Assembly (NCBI RefSeq): GCF_043641665.1
Contig: NC_092188.1
Coordinates: 15,893,704 to 15,957,703 of the forward strand
Direction of reading: 5' to 3'
Source: Enoplosus armatus
Taxonomy: Eukaryota > Chordata > Actinopteri > Centrarchiformes > Enoplosidae
Length of the DNA: 64,000 nucleotides
Below the pieces are notes generated by a model. That model was not told the origin of the DNA and searched no databases. It saw only the letters and a program-made list of their open reading frames with translations. Positions 31,196 to 46,700 of the stretch are shown here, piece by piece (the stretch's first letter is position 1; every line of letters starts with the position of its first letter). A program made the translations under genes and the position numbers.

Positions 31196-34040
31196 CGTGC
31201 GTGCGTGTGTGCATGTGCATGGTTCTTCACCCTTTTGTTGTGTTTAAGTTATTTTACAGTTGCGGTTTGAATGTGTCTGTACTGCTGTCATCATGAGACT
31301 GTGGTTGATAGTTGATCAATGGTTGATAGGACTGTTATGACAATTTCTGAACTTCATTTTGTCTGTTGTTTGGTCAAATATCAGTCAAGCTTCAGTATCC
31401 TGAGTTTATAAATGAGATAATGTGAATATTTATTTTATCTTTTCTTGGACTGTATACATTGGAAAGTGAAAAGGAAGGGAGAGAATGGGTGGTCTGGAAA
31501 ATAGCTGATTACTGAGTTATCAGCACCACACATGTCTACACTTTAACTTTTAAAGCAGATGCTACAATATTTAAGCCTGTTTCTGTTCATTTAGGTCACT
31601 ATACTCAATGTTTCTGCCTAATGTAACATTGTGTACAGATAAAAACAGCATGATCAGAGCCCATGCTGTTTTACGCTGCATGCTGCCCTCTTTAGGTCCA
31701 TAACACATCTACGCGAGGAACACGGTGTTGGTCTTCATTGATTGGAATTTCTCATGTTGGAAGTTTGAGCTCTGCCACAATTGGAGTTCACCACTTCATC
31801 TTGTTGCTCACAAATCAAAACTGAATACTACATATGATCTGCAAACTGGAGTGCAATTTTTCTTTTGGTAATGTTAGTTTTCTGTTAGTTTTCACTGTCT
31901 CTGAGGTGGCCTTACAGTAAAAGCCACCGCACCCATCACTGCCTTCACTTTGCAACAGTTTTACTGTGAAGCACACGGAGGAATGAAGCTTTGAATTATT
32001 TTCAACATTAGATTTCAAAGCATCAATATTAGTTTAACGCAGCAAATGAGTCAAACAGTACAGAAAACAACTGGGCTCCAGCTGTGACAATGCTGTTTGA
32101 GTGACAGAATGACTGCTGAGACATAGTGATAAAGATGTCAATATTATGCAGAGAAAGTTTGTCATGGTGCTAAAAGTTCAGGTGTGTTGCCGAAACACTT
32201 TTTCCATTTTTACCATCCTCTTGAAGTGCTGAAAGCCTTGCTATGTTAATTCCACACTGTGCCTGAGTCTCATGGCGTTAAGTGCATTGATACATTGCTG
32301 TCTGACTACCTGTCTCAGTGTATTGTAATACGCTGGCAGCATGATTGTCTCAGCTTGATTTAGCTTCTCTGACCTGATATCTGATTAAAGAGAATCGCTT
32401 GTGTGTAGGAGGTGGATTAGCATATAAAAAGACAGTGACAGGACATCAGATAATTTTGATGCCATCTGTTTTCAGTGGAATTTGTTAGAGGGAGAGGGAG
32501 TGTGTGCGTTTTTCTGTGTGTGTACAACCCCCACACCCCTGTTCTTAATGATTATCCTTGCTACTTTTTTGTACGGCAGATTTTGCTGCCTTTTTGTCTT
32601 ATTATTTCCAATTTTTTTTTTTTTTTTTTGTCCCAGGGAAAAGCAGACTGATTATTAACATTGACTTCAAAGACATCAATTATTTATGATGGAAAACACT
32701 TTAAATTGTTCCATTTTGTAATGATTTATTAATTAGGAGGCAAATTCTCTGGGATTTGGCTTCGTGTCCGCCCCACCTAGCTAATGTATTCATGCACGGA
32801 TGCATGGAGGCACACATGCAAGCAAACATGTACACGTGCACAAACAGATGCACACCCACACACACACACAGACACAAATGCCGTAGGCAGCTTTGTGCTA
32901 TTAAAACGCTTCCAACAGTTCCACAGGATTATCCATTGAGATGCCTGTTGTAATTTCTCATAAATCAGATTTTAATAAATACTGCAATTTTCTTGTTCAA
33001 ATAAAAAGCTGGCTTGGAAACAGCGAGATTGAGAATATGCATTTTTAATGAGGCTTGGCAGTTCAGAAGTGGTGTGGAAATACCATGCTACACTCACAGG
33101 AGAGTGGCAGGAAAGGAAAGTGAGAGGGTATGGATTATTTTTGTATAACTGGTAAAATCAGACAAATAACCCAAAAATTGTAGTTAAATTCATTTTTAGT
33201 CTCCGTCAGGCGTTTTAGCCTTTAATTTGGTCTTCAGTTGGGGTGTCCTTGTGTTTATTCACAGCACGTTATAATGAATCTGAGATTTTTTCGCATGATT
33301 CCTCCATTACTAGTCATAAGTCACATTTTTGGACATTTGGTATTCTTGTGTGTTATATCCTTACACCTCTATGTCTCTGAATATCTCCTTTCTCAACAGG
33401 TGTTGCATTTTGAGGTTTCACATTCACTAGAGATATACAGTGTTGTGGTAAACAAAATACAAGATGTTTAAAATGCAGAAGCTCAGAAACTGACCTCTCT
33501 AATAGATTGATGTGTATGTAAATGTACTCAGAGGCCGTAAGATAGACTAGCAATTTGTTCTAGTGAACATGTGTGTAAGATGTTTAGGTCTACATACTTT
33601 CAGCAGAACAGCCTCTCTAATCACCAGTCTACCTGCCAACATCCACATTCCTTTCACTGCTCAGTGCTAAGCACATCAGAAATAAGCCTGTGTGTGTGTG
33701 CTGGAGGGTAGAGGCTGTGATTAAGAGCTTTGCAGTGTTCATTTGAATGCGGTGGCATTGCAGGTAGAGAGATCAGGTGATGTGTTCAGGGCAACACTGG
33801 GTTTCAATTAAGAGCATTATAGTGATTATTTCTAATATGGTGGAACGACAGGTGGAGATGTAGCATGGTTTGTGTGTGTGTGTGTTGGTGTGCCAGTGAT
33901 GCATGTAATTTGTGAAGACATTGCCAATTGAACAATGTGGTCCACTAAGCTTATCATGTGTTATGCGTGCACAATGTGTTTCCTTCAGATTAATTTGCTA
34001 CATCTACCCCCCCCCCTTTTTATGAACAAGCTAGATCAGC

Positions 34041-34071
<31 letters not shown>

Positions 34072-37000
34072 ATTTATCTAATTTTCCCCTTCATCATAGT
34101 AGCTGTATTTTTACACATTTTCTCTCAGCACCTTCAAAGACGCTCTCCTATACATATCTCTCTCCATCTCTTGGGTCTGTTTGTCCCTGGCCATCTCTCT
34201 GTCTGAGTCTCTCATAGTGAATCTTTCTGATGTCTTTCCAACCTTCCTGTTTTTTTACTAGTGTCTGTCTCAAAGTCATCAGCTCCTTTCTTCTTTCTCT
34301 TTGATATCTTCATCTTTCTTTTGGACTCATGTGCAACCTTTCTCTCTTTTTATTTGACTTGCCTCCTTGCCACATTCAAATTGTATCTCTTACTCTTACA
34401 GTCTTTGTCTTTCTCACTCTGCCTTCGTCTCCACACTGATCCTCTAATCAGCAGCCAGCAGTGGCTGGGGTTTACTTTTGAAATTACATGCCATGCCTCT
34501 CATTCTCCTTGTCTCCCCCCTCTCATTTAATGTCTTGTACATATTTTCTTCTGTCTTTCCTCTTGTCTACCCACTCTACCCCTTTTTCTATGTGTGATAG
34601 TTGGAGAGTGAATATAAAGGTATGAGAGTCTGGGGATGGCAACATGAGCTGGCTTCAAACCCACAACATCATAAGGACATGTTATGTGCCCCTGCCTACT
34701 AAGCCACCAGGAACCCCCCCCCCCCCCCCCCCCCCCATGTTCTCTGTGTCAGAAAAATAAAAGCTCTCTGCGTCTGGGTTATTTGCATACCATTTGCATA
34801 TGAACCCCAACTGGCTGTTTTTGGAATGCCAAGAGGCTAAATTCAGTATTTATTACCCGGGCCCATAACTAGTTTTCACTTTTCTGTGGCATTTGCATCT
34901 GATTTGCATGTCCCACAGCTTGGATCTGGGAATAAGGGGCCAGATGACCTAAATTGTTTCAATTCCACCCAGAAATAAAAGAGCAGAGGAAGGTCTAATT
35001 ATTACTATTAATCCAATTAGAACGCTTTACATGTGGAGCGTAAATAGACGAAGGGGTTATTAACTGCAATAGCAAGCTGAGGCAACTTGCTCTTAATGTA
35101 AACTGCTTTAGCACAGAGATAATACAATTTTGTGTGTGTGTGTTTGTGGTTGCGTGTCTTGAGGTTGAGCAGTTGGCTGGATTTCCCACATTGCATAATC
35201 ACTTCCTCTACCTATAGTATTGATCAAAAGGCTCCTTTTGTTTTGTAGGTTCTCTATTTCAGGACACAAACAACTCTTCTATATTGAGCTCCTCAAAGAT
35301 ATCCATTTAAACGTTACAGACCTAATTAATCAAAGAAGCTAATCAGCTTTGCATTGGGCTATTCACAGTTCACAAGGAATTGTATAGACTGTGGCTATGC
35401 AGACTTATTGAACACAACACTGATCTCATCAGTACATGCAGTACATCTGAGAGGTACATACTTCCCTTCAAACACAGGGGTTGGTGCTCTCCACTGCACA
35501 GAAATTCCTTCAGTTGAACAAACTGCTCAAACTGATAATGAACAGGGCGCCCACAGTGAAGGGGATTTAAGAGAAGCTTAAGCCCCCCTTAGACATGCAC
35601 CCCTTTACATTAACCAATTGAAGATGTCGGTCTCCAGTCTGAATGAGCACCCTGGTCACATTTACGTAAAAAGTCACAACTTCTTACTAGGTCGGACCTA
35701 GTAACACTTCCATATCATTTCAGCACTTGACAAGTCTGAAGTGCTGTTGGATTAACAAAGGCTGCAGCAGCACAAGATAAAACAAATGCACAGAGAGCCA
35801 TTAAATGCATGTCTTGTACCGCGTTCTAAGGTCATTGTAATAAATGTATTATCTCAATAATTGTCTAATGCCCAAAATCAGTTTAATAAGTTTTAATAAT
35901 GCTCTTCTTCTAAGCCATCTTTACTTTTCCACCTCACCACTGTTCTGTCTCTCTTTGTGTCTCTGTCTCTCTGCTCCCTCTCACGCACCAGGTGACAAAT
36001 GTTGCGCAAGTAAGCAGTTCATTCTGTAAATGTGCTGTCATGTCTGAATGAAGGTACATTAACGTAAAAATCACCTATATCTGAATGACAAAATGCCATC
36101 ACTTTGACAGATGGATGATGATGGAAGGAATGTTACGTATTCCATGTCTGAAAATGACTTTTTTACATAAACAAGCCAAGGGAAGTCATGTACAGCAACT
36201 GAGATATTGGTAAAAATTTGGTTGCTTGATTTGTAGTATAGTCTATAGATTTTTAAATACTTTTGTAAAATTGTTTGTTTTGTCAGGGACCTACATATGG
36301 GACAGTTTTAATTGCTGTCACAGAACTGAACTCTTATTCTTTTTGTAATCAGGATTATAGGTTTGTATAAGTGAATATAGAGAGCATCAAACACCTCCAA
36401 GCGCCCAGAGGGGCGTCGGCACTGAGACACTGAGACCAACTGTTTTTTGTCCTCCCAAGTTTTTGTAATCTTTCCTTTACTGTGTATATCTGAACATAGA
36501 CTTAAACTGAGGGGCTATGACAAATTAGCAGACAGAACAGGATTGGTGAAGACTATTGTGTGATTCATATTACATCTGTGAAACATGAGAATCTTGGTCC
36601 AGGCTAGTTCAATGAGCAGCATTTCCCCATAATAATAACCATTAGTGCTTGTTTGATATTGTCTCCTTAATGACCACAGACCACAGCCCCCCCGAGCTTT
36701 TACATACAGGTGGATCCTACTTTTGTCTTTTTTCTTTACCTTTCTGCCTCATTTTCTTTGTCTCTCTTCCAGGTGACAGGCGAGAGAAATAGAAAGAAAA
36801 CACACACACGCATTTCTGGATCTCTCACGGTCTGCTAACACATTCTTTTGTGTACACAGCAAATTGATGCGTGTTCTTCCCGTGGCCTATTTTTTTACTT
36901 AAAATTCAACATGTACACACACACACACACACACACCCACACCCACTCACACAGAGGGGCACACACCTCATTGAATATAAACTGCCGTCTCCTAGGGCAA

Positions 37001-40000
37001 ACAGCAAATATAATCACATTTGTAATGTCAGAGAAATAGTGCGTCAATATTTGCCTAGTGTGTTACTGTTGTGAAATGGGGAACTGACTGTGGTTACCAT
37101 TGTGTGCATGATTTTGACAGTTGGCTTTGAGGCACAGAAAAATACTCTCTCTCACACACAGACACACACACACAATCTTCCACTTTCATTTTGATATTTG
37201 GATTATTTTATTTCAGTAAAGGTGAATAATTTTTAATGAGCTCCTATCATAGTTTAAATGTTAAATACTTAAATGATTATGTGACGTATCCAAGAGCTGG
37301 GAGAATTCTTTTATTCTTTTACCTTTATATTTTTACACGTTTGTTGTCAGCACCATCAGACAACGGCAAATTCCATGTAATGTATGTTACTTGGCAATAA
37401 ACAGTTTCTTATTCTGATTCTGAATTGGACATTACAAGGAATCATATTTTTCAGTAGATTTGTAAATGTTTCCTTTTTTAACATGCAAAGGGTTAATATG
37501 CAAATACATACAGTATGTTACAGGCAAGGAGGTAATTGAGCATTTTGTCATGACAGGTTTACATGTGAAACTAGATAGAATGTTGAAGATAAAACTGAAA
37601 AATCAATGAACACAAACACTACCAACACATTTTGTTAGAATAAAAATGGGTTATAGCTTGTTTACAACTTGAGGACAAAGTTTTGTTTTTGCCATACAAA
37701 TTGTGTGAGTAACATGGAAACGTTTTAATCACGATGTTACGATGGTAGAGGGCTCAGTGGTCGATGACTCCATCGTCCACTAATATAGTTTATACAGAGT
37801 GCAAACATAACACAAACACCTGTATAACCAAATACAATACAATAGTCCTCATACTAACTTTGTGAAAGTCTTGATGTCAGCTGTGGACTGGATTTTTGAT
37901 TCTGTGTTGGTGTTGTATTGTATGCAAGTTGTAGAGTGCAAACCTCAAAGTACAAGCTCTAGAGTTAAATCAACACCTTCTTGAGACATTGTCACTTCTC
38001 GCCCAAAATTGTACATGTCAAGCCTCTAGAAGGTAGGATTTATTGTAGAGCTGATGCTTTTGATTGCATTGTTGGTGTTCAGGTGTTTGTGGTGTTGTTC
38101 CCACCCAATGTATATGTACAGTGAGCATGTTTGTTCTTTGAAGAACACAGAGACTTAACTCACCTAACCACTTAGTATGATGTTAATCTTGTTTATGGGG
38201 TTGTGTACACACTTTCTTTCATGTAATACCAGCTAATTTTGTTTGCTTAATACCTGATAATCAATTTATTAGTAAACAGTTCAGGTATAGTATCTTATAG
38301 CAACCCTAACCCTAAGTAAAAGTCCCATAAAAGAGTGTTGTCGGTAGTCAGAGACAAAGATGAGGCTAAACACTCTTCTTTTACAGCAGAAGAGCTAAAC
38401 TGAATGATACTTTTAGTTTGTCAGTTCTGACTTTCCTCTATCTCTAAGCACACTAAATGCTAACTTCATATGTGGACAATCAAATTCTGCTTTATAATGA
38501 GAAGGCAATTACACTGGCCTCCATCTAGAAAGTGAAAGAGTCTGCCATGTTTCACTTTGAGGTGTGTGGTAAAGGTGAAATCATTGGTATATTACTCTGT
38601 CAGTCAGTAACCTCCCAGGCCCTTCTTTCTCCCAGACACACTGACTTTTGTGCCCTTGACTCTAATAATCCCTCTCTCGCTATGTGAAATATCTTTTCAT
38701 GCCTGCACTGATGATCATAATGGTTTTCTGTCTGAGCTGCAGACTAGTGATTGGCCCCAATTACTGCATGAACCTGAGGCTTCAAATCATCCTATCTATG
38801 CAAGGTGAGACGTGTAATGGCAAAAATCTATTTAGGCCTGGTCTCCATCCTCTGCCTGTATGCACCTCGATAAATCACACTTAATGCACATTTAAAATCA
38901 CAGGGAATCCACTGCCAGATGTTTATCATTACTTTCCTCTGTTGTACATTTTTTCCATATACAACCCATATGTGCCCTACAAGCTTATCTTCTCAGCAGT
39001 GATTACTTTGAAACTTAATAGCTCAAAATTTAATTATTTCTCCAATCCACATGCTAACCTTCCACATCTCCTCCATCGCCACTGCTCTCTGGTTTTAACA
39101 ATATATTGACCACTTCTAGTATATTATAAACACTGGCCAATGGAATGTGCCTTTATGTTGCTCACTGCAGGCAGATATGTAAGTGGCTGTTTGTTTTGCC
39201 AGTTCAGTAGTTATATCCACTATTTTCAGTCTAAGAGAGGGGCCCTTGTCTGGACCCAGGTGCACCCACTGTGTCTTTATGATCAGATGTAAGAGAGACA
39301 GATTGACTCCAGCCTCTTGCCCTGTAGAAGCAAACTTCTGCCATCCAAATTAGTGGTTGGCTTGCCTCACAGCATTCATCATTCCTGCTCCACTTTCAGC
39401 TGAGCTTGCCTGCTATTTTTCACTGAGATACCCCCACTTATTCTTCTAATGCTAGGTCTCTCCTTTGCTCACCCTCGTTATTTTGTTCTATTTCTGTCTG
39501 TTTCTCTGCATTTTCATCATTTTCTCCCATACTCCTCTTTTCCTTGCCTCTATCTTCCTACCTCCTTTTCAAAATTTCTTATGTCTTGTGAGTCTTTTGA
39601 ATCTTTTTTGAATCTCCACCTCCATCTTTCTCAATTTCTTTCTCTTGATTCCTTCCCTCCCTCTCAGCCCTCCATCAATCTCCTTTCTCTCTCACTGCCT
39701 CTGTCTGTCAGGCCGGCTCTCCCTCTCCTACAGCAGTGGACTCAGAGTTGTTAAGGACTGGAGTAAAATCCCAAGTGAATAGATGTTTCTAAGATGTTGT
39801 CAAACTGTTGGCGTGCGTGCTATGGCGGGCCCCTGCTGTGCCTAACTTGGCATACCCTCCCCGCTTCTTAGTACACGCTGACACACAGCAACATTCACAC
39901 ACACACTGCCATATCTGTCTCTGAGAAGAAGAGACAGTAGATTATGCACATGCTACAAGAATCATTGCTGTGAATTTCTGCCACTTAACTAAGCTGATAT

Positions 40001-43000
40001 ATGGGAAAGATGCCGTCAAGGCCCCCAGTGAGTCTGAGAGGACTGCAGTCTGGTATATTTGGTGAGTGTGTGTGTGAGGGAGAAAGATGGAGAGAGAAAA
40101 GAAAGGAACTGTAAAAAATGACAGCTTAGATGATGTCCACGCTAATGCGGATGCATTTGAAAATACATAATTTTCTCTATTTTCGGCCCATATCCGTATT
40201 AAGTTGGCATTTTCCATTCCTAAAAACTAAGCTTTTTGAGAAGACTGTCCAGAGTTGACAAATGTGAATATACTGCAATGCAAAGAAGCCTTTTCTTTCT
40301 GTTACTTGTAGCTCTTTGTGATCACTCATTTTGTATGTCAGTATTACCAATCACTCAACACAGGTGCTAACATATCTTTATGTTTGTGCAGTCAGAAGAT
40401 ACACTATTTTCCAAATCCATGATTCGATTTGACTTTCGATTTTAAGGTCACGTTTTGATTTTAAACATTTATGTTCCTCATAGTATTTATTATACAGGCA
40501 GAGAAAAGTCCAACATACAATGCCCGTTCAACACAACCCCAGAGTCACTTGCTCAGTCTGTGTCAGTATGTAGAAAAGTTCTCTGCTCAGCTCAGTAGTG
40601 GGTAAATGGTTGGTGTGGCGTGGTAGGTGAAGAGAAGACGGATCCGAACTGTAAGGACAGACGGCCGACCAAACAACTTTTTTGATGTGCTGCCAGGCGT
40701 TGGCAGGCTAGCGACGGACACTCTCGGACTGTCTAACCACTTACCTGTGTGTGTGTGTCTGGGTGTCTCGAAAAGTGCAACTGCAGGCTACCTGCAAGCT
40801 ACCATGTTTCCTTTTTTCCTTAGACACTCGCAAGTAGGCGGGGTTGGAAAGAAAAAATGATACTGTGAGAATCACCGATCCTGCTTTTGATTTCGAAAGC
40901 TCATTTCGATTGATTTTCAATTTAGAATCAAAATCGTGACATCCCAAGTGTGAATGTGAGCTCAGATGATTCATCCTGTTTTTTTCCCCAGCCTTCCACC
41001 CTCTCCTCTGACTCTTCACTCTTTTTCTTCAGTCTTCACCTCCCCATCCATTTATTCCTGTATCCTCAATTAACATTTGTTCCTCTGTCATCCTTCCCCA
41101 TTTGTTCATTTTCTTGTCTTCAATGATATCATTTACATACTCTCTATTTCCATAATTTCTTTTTTAATTTCTGGCATTTCCAGAAGAATATTTTTGTCCC
41201 AAACTTAAAATGCGTCTTAAAAACAGCTGGATAACCCTGTACTTACTGGTACACAGAGCAACTGTTTGGACCGTTTTGGTTGTCAGCTGAGCATCTTTAG
41301 ATGGATTAAAAAGCCTGAGGCTGGTTTATTCCTGTTGCTGGGTGCTCTGCAATTTTTTGCTTTCCTAATGAGATGCAGGCAGTAGGTTGCAGTTTGTAAA
41401 CCCCTGCTTTTTTTAATCTAAGACAAAGTTAACACAGTAAATATGTTTGTTGTAATGCAGTAAAAACAGACAAAAAGGATGTGTAGGATACACATCCTGT
41501 GCCCAGACAGCTCAGGTGAATGACATCAGGTCTGATGACCCTGCCAGCTCTACCTGTATGTCAACTGGAAGAATTAAAAAAAAAAGAAAATAAAGACTGC
41601 AGGAGGAGCACCAGGACAGAGAACTGTTGCACAAACCTGTAGTAATACTGGGTCACTGAGGCATCCATTTCCAGTTCTGTACTGGTATTGCTCTGCAGTT
41701 GCATCAGAAAATTAACTTCCGATGAGGATGGAAGATGTGGTTGTGCTTGTGTGTTTTTCTGTTTGTTATGTATGTTCATATGCATGTCTCTGTTTTTTTG
41801 TAACTGGATCTTAACATGAATTATGTTTAGGGCTGCAACTAATGATTATATTAATTATAGATGAATCTGCTGATTATTTTTTCAATTAATTGTTTAATCT
41901 ATGAAATGTCAAATAGTGCCAAATTATCCTTCACAACTCCGTCTTCAAATGTCTTGTTTTGTTCGACCGACAACGTAAAAGATATTCTATTTACAATGAT
42001 TTATGACAAAGAAAAGCAACACATTTTCACATTGGAGAAGCTACAAAGTTACTAGTAATGATTTTATTGATTATCAAAATATTTTTTTATTGCCAATTAT
42101 TTTTCTGTTGATTGACTAATTATAATAATAATATACTTCTCACCTAAGTATCTCACCAAGTCTAAATATAAGGAGTTTGTCATGTAGTCAGTGGAAATGT
42201 ACTAATATTGTAACTTTCTATAGCAGTGTGTGCAGTTTTTTTACTTTTGACTGACAGATGTTAGCGTATTGCGGGTAGCTGTACTCTGTGTGAGTCTGTG
42301 TAGCCAGCCAGCGTCTCTCTAATGACAGTTGATTGCATTATCATCCACGGCTGAGTGGTTGCTCAGCCTGCTAGACAGATAGACCAACCGCCAAAACCCC
42401 AAGGCCCCTCTGTGTGTGTGTGTATATGAGTGTGCATGTGTTCTTAGTGTTTGCCTGTGCTAGTGCTCACTTGTAAAATGTGATTGGAAGTGAGACCTGT
42501 AAGTCCTCTAAGGCCCATTCACAATTTGCCACGTCAGTGAGGCAAACGTACAAATACACACACGAGATGCACACAGATTTACACAAACATGCACACAGAT
42601 GTACCGACACACACACACACACACTCCCTGAGGAGAGGGAACCTTTTAGACAGAAATGTTGTCACCTGGGTATCTGTCTTGTTGTCCCAATCAGACATGC
42701 CCAACTTGTCACTCCTCACACACCCACTCACGCAGCCATATTCCCAAAGCATGTGTGTGAGTGAGTGTGTGTGTGTGTGTGTATAGCTGTTACATTTGGG
42801 CCAGTTTATCAGTGCCCTATATGACTCATCATAATAGACTTTGTTGGGTGTTATAGATTTTCAAATTGCACACTTATTCCTTAGATGCTGTCATTGCTTC
42901 ATTTCATGTATTGATGCATCTGCTCAGATCAATCAGTCATTTACATAGATGCATATCATGATGCACCACAAAAATCCAATGACTTGTTTGTGATGCTGTT

Positions 43001-43391
43001 GCAGTTTGCATTAACAAGCTTAAGATAGAGAGTAATCCTCGCCATTGTCAGTCTGACATAGCTGCAAGGAATTTGGCTGGATCATGTTATGTTCTAGCAA
43101 ATCTCACATTGCTGACGGGCTAGAGATCTTAGTACATGATTTGATTGTGATGCACAGCACTGGTGAGTGGGTCACTGCCCCACCCTGCCTCCCAGTCCAC
43201 CTGTCCTCCCAGCCAGTCAGCCTGGCATCCAGCTGTCCGGTCAGCCAATCAGCCAATAAGGCCAGACAGGCCTTGTTAGCTCAGTCAAGTGTATCCATTC
43301 ACCCCAAAGCCACCCCTTTGCCCCAGCATGCTTACCCCTATAAACCACCACTGCACTGTATCCCAAGGTCAGCATGTCCTGTGTGTGTGTG

Positions 43392-43446
<55 letters not shown>

Positions 43447-43700
43447 TGAGAGATGGGGGGGGGGCAGTGGAGGAAAGATGATGTGTTTGAGATGGAGGGT
43501 CGAATGGATGGAGGGTAGAAGACAGAAATAACAAGGGAGAGAAGTGTGTGTATGTGTGAGTGTGTGTACATGCATGCATGTGTGCACGTGGGGGTATGTG
43601 TGGGATGGGATGGAAAGTGGGTCATGGTGTGGTCTGTGTGTGAAGCACCAGGAGCATCATATTGACCCCTAGGGCTGCTGTCTGCCTCTTCTCTTTCTCA

Positions 43701-43746
<46 letters not shown>

Positions 43747-46700
43747 CTCACACAAACAATATACACACCCAGACGTCGCTGCTTTTGCCCCCATATATCA
43801 TCTACCAGGGCTGAAGACCAGAGGGAAATCAGAGGCAGCATAGATCCGTTTCTTTGGTCTGGAAAATCTGCACATCTCAATCGCTCAGATACTTTGTTTT
43901 AGTTTATGTAGTCGGGGGGGGGAAATGACTGAATGGAACCAAACAGTATGGGACACGTAATCCCATACTGATTGAGAAACTGTGTACTGCAAATACAAAC
44001 AACCATTTCCAGTCTGCCTTGTTCTTCTGTACATTTGAATAAGCCTTTATAGCTTAACTCTACCTGCTAGTCTCCACTAGGGACAGATATAACTTACGTA
44101 GTGTATGTATAGCTGGCGGGAGAATGTCAGAGAAAGTTTGGAAACTTGTTAAGTAGGTCTGTCGGAAATGGAAAATACGATACTGTAGCCTCAGTGATAG
44201 CAGTAAAAGTAAGGTTATATATGATGTATATCTATCATTGAGAGAGAGAATTAAAGGAGCCTGTATGAAAGGTTTATGGTGCTTGGAAAGAGGGAAGTCT
44301 CCAGAGCTCCTTTTCCTACATAAATATACAAGATCTGACTGCTGTGAACTTCCCTGAACTGCCTGAAAAACCCAAGCAGGATGTTTTATAGTCAGTGAAA
44401 ACTAAAAATGCAAAGTACTCTCCTGGCAGGGAGAAAACAAGTCTGTTTGCAGAGTAATCACCATGGGAGCTCCATAGTGCTAGAAAGCAAGATTGCTGTT
44501 TCATTTTAGATTGCAATCATATCAACACAAAATCTTTAATTATTTAGATCACAGTCCCAACTACTGAAAGGAATGTGCTACTGTAAGCCTTTGTAAATGA
44601 ACCTGCTATTTATGGAACAGTTTTTGTACATATAGCCTTATTGCAGTACTGAGGTCAAAGTATGTACTTTATAAGTTCATAGCAAATAATAATTGTGGAT
44701 AAGTCTGACAGTAAAACCATCATTAATTATCCATGCTTTTTACTGTCCTTGGTAAATGAAGGAGAAAGGAAATTGTCTGTCCTTTTCTGCTAATCAAATG
44801 GATGAAATATGGGACTAGTTGATTGCTTTAGGAAAGACTTTATCACTTTCACCTTTAAAACGTATGTAGCACACAAGGATGATTTTAAGTATATGAACAA
44901 TCTTCTAAGAACACAACACAACTTCCCTGTGTTCTTCCACTGCAAGATCTTACAGAGAAATCATCATTAAGCGTCGTCCATGTTAGAAAAATTGCTATCA
45001 TGTCTCTTTTCACTTCAAGTAAAACTAAAAATATCCTTTTAATCAGCTGAGGACACTGTAATCTTAAGATGGACTGGGGAAAATGAAAAGGGATAAATGT
45101 CTTAGGTTAATATTGGGGTTAGATGGTGCAGTAAAAATTGAAGAAATGGAATAAGACATTTATGATTATGTGGGGAAAAAAAGAAGAGGAGAAAGTAGTG
45201 ACAACTAGGGGTTTACAAATGACACAAGAAAGCAGGACTAAAAGTGGGTGGATGTAACATAGGGTGGTTAAATAAGATGGGTGGAGAGGTATAGAGTTTG
45301 GGTAATGTGGGGAAAATGAAAAGGAGAAGAGAAAAAAGTTATGTGGGGGGGAAAAGAGGCAGTAAAAGAATGATGGCGGTTTTAGGATGTTGTGGTAAAA
45401 TATCAGGTATGTGCATGCTGATAGAAGCTTAATAACGCTGTGTGAATTACACCTGTCTCTTCCTCCCTCCCACTGTGTCTGTGTACATTTTTACACTCTG
45501 GTGTCTCCAGTAAAATACTGTCATTTGAAACAAGTCTTAAAACCATCTTGTACTTCAGGTTATATCTTTGGAAACTTACTTAATTCATTTTTAGCGAAAA
45601 ATGTCATTCTGTCCTTGGTCAACTTGGTGAATCCTCCTCTGGCAGTTCTGTGCCTTGCTTTTACATGATTTAGCCCTAAATATTACTCTGCATTTAGAGA
45701 ACCTTCCCACAGAAAGCCAATACTCATGTTATAGGAAAATGTCCAAAACAGGATTTCATTGGCAAAAAAGACAAATGTAGGTGTTTTGTGTTATTCATTC
45801 ATGGACTCTACCTTGCCATCTCTGCCATTGATTTAATATTAATAAATCGTGATTGATAGATCATGGCTTGATCTAATTTTGTGTTGCATGTGTTGTCAGC
45901 CTAAAGTAGCAGTATATGGTGTTAGTAGTTTAATAGGTTGTGTGTCTCAACGTCCAGTCCATATCAAACTGTGAAACGTAACAGGTCAGATATTTAGTTC
46001 TGTGTGATTTGACGGACACACTGGCAGTAAGATGACTTAAACACATTCCGTCATTCCTCTTCTTCTTCATTTTTACACACCGATGTTGTATGCCACACCT
46101 CAAGATCCAGCCATCCGTTATCTACTCCCGCTTATTCTGTGCAGAGTCACGGGGGGCTGGAGACTATCCCGGCTCACACCCTGGACAGGTCACCAGTCTA
46201 ATATTGGGCTAACACATATAGACACTTGCACACATACTCACATATACGCCTACGGGTAGTTTAGAGTCTCCAATTCACATAACCATAACTCTTACAGACA
46301 CAGGGAGGACATCCAAACTACCTTATGGAGTCTAACCTTTCTTGTGAGGTGACACCGCTATGCCGCCTACACTTTTAGATACTGTACATACGACTGTCAT
46401 TTTCTTTGCAAATACTCACATGTCAGTGAAGGTAAAGATGACTGAATACACCAGCATAGATGCCCTTGAAAAACAATTGAAAAGCATTTTTTTCACTCTC
46501 ACAGGCTTAGTACATGCAAGCTACTGCACCTTGACTTCTCCTTGTTAAATGATAGCACTTATTCTTCTGTCTTTTTGTAAGTGTCACAGTGGACAAGGAG
46601 AAACTCAATTGTTCAGGTATAAAAGCAGCCTCATGTATGTTACCTTTACCTTGACTGTACACACCTGATACCACTTCTCAATAGTGCAGACCTTTCTACG

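Noticed and set aside
34620..34713. Possible tRNA gene on the minus strand
   Set aside because: A and B boxes are present, but acceptor and anticodon stems do not pair; it fits a SINE head better.
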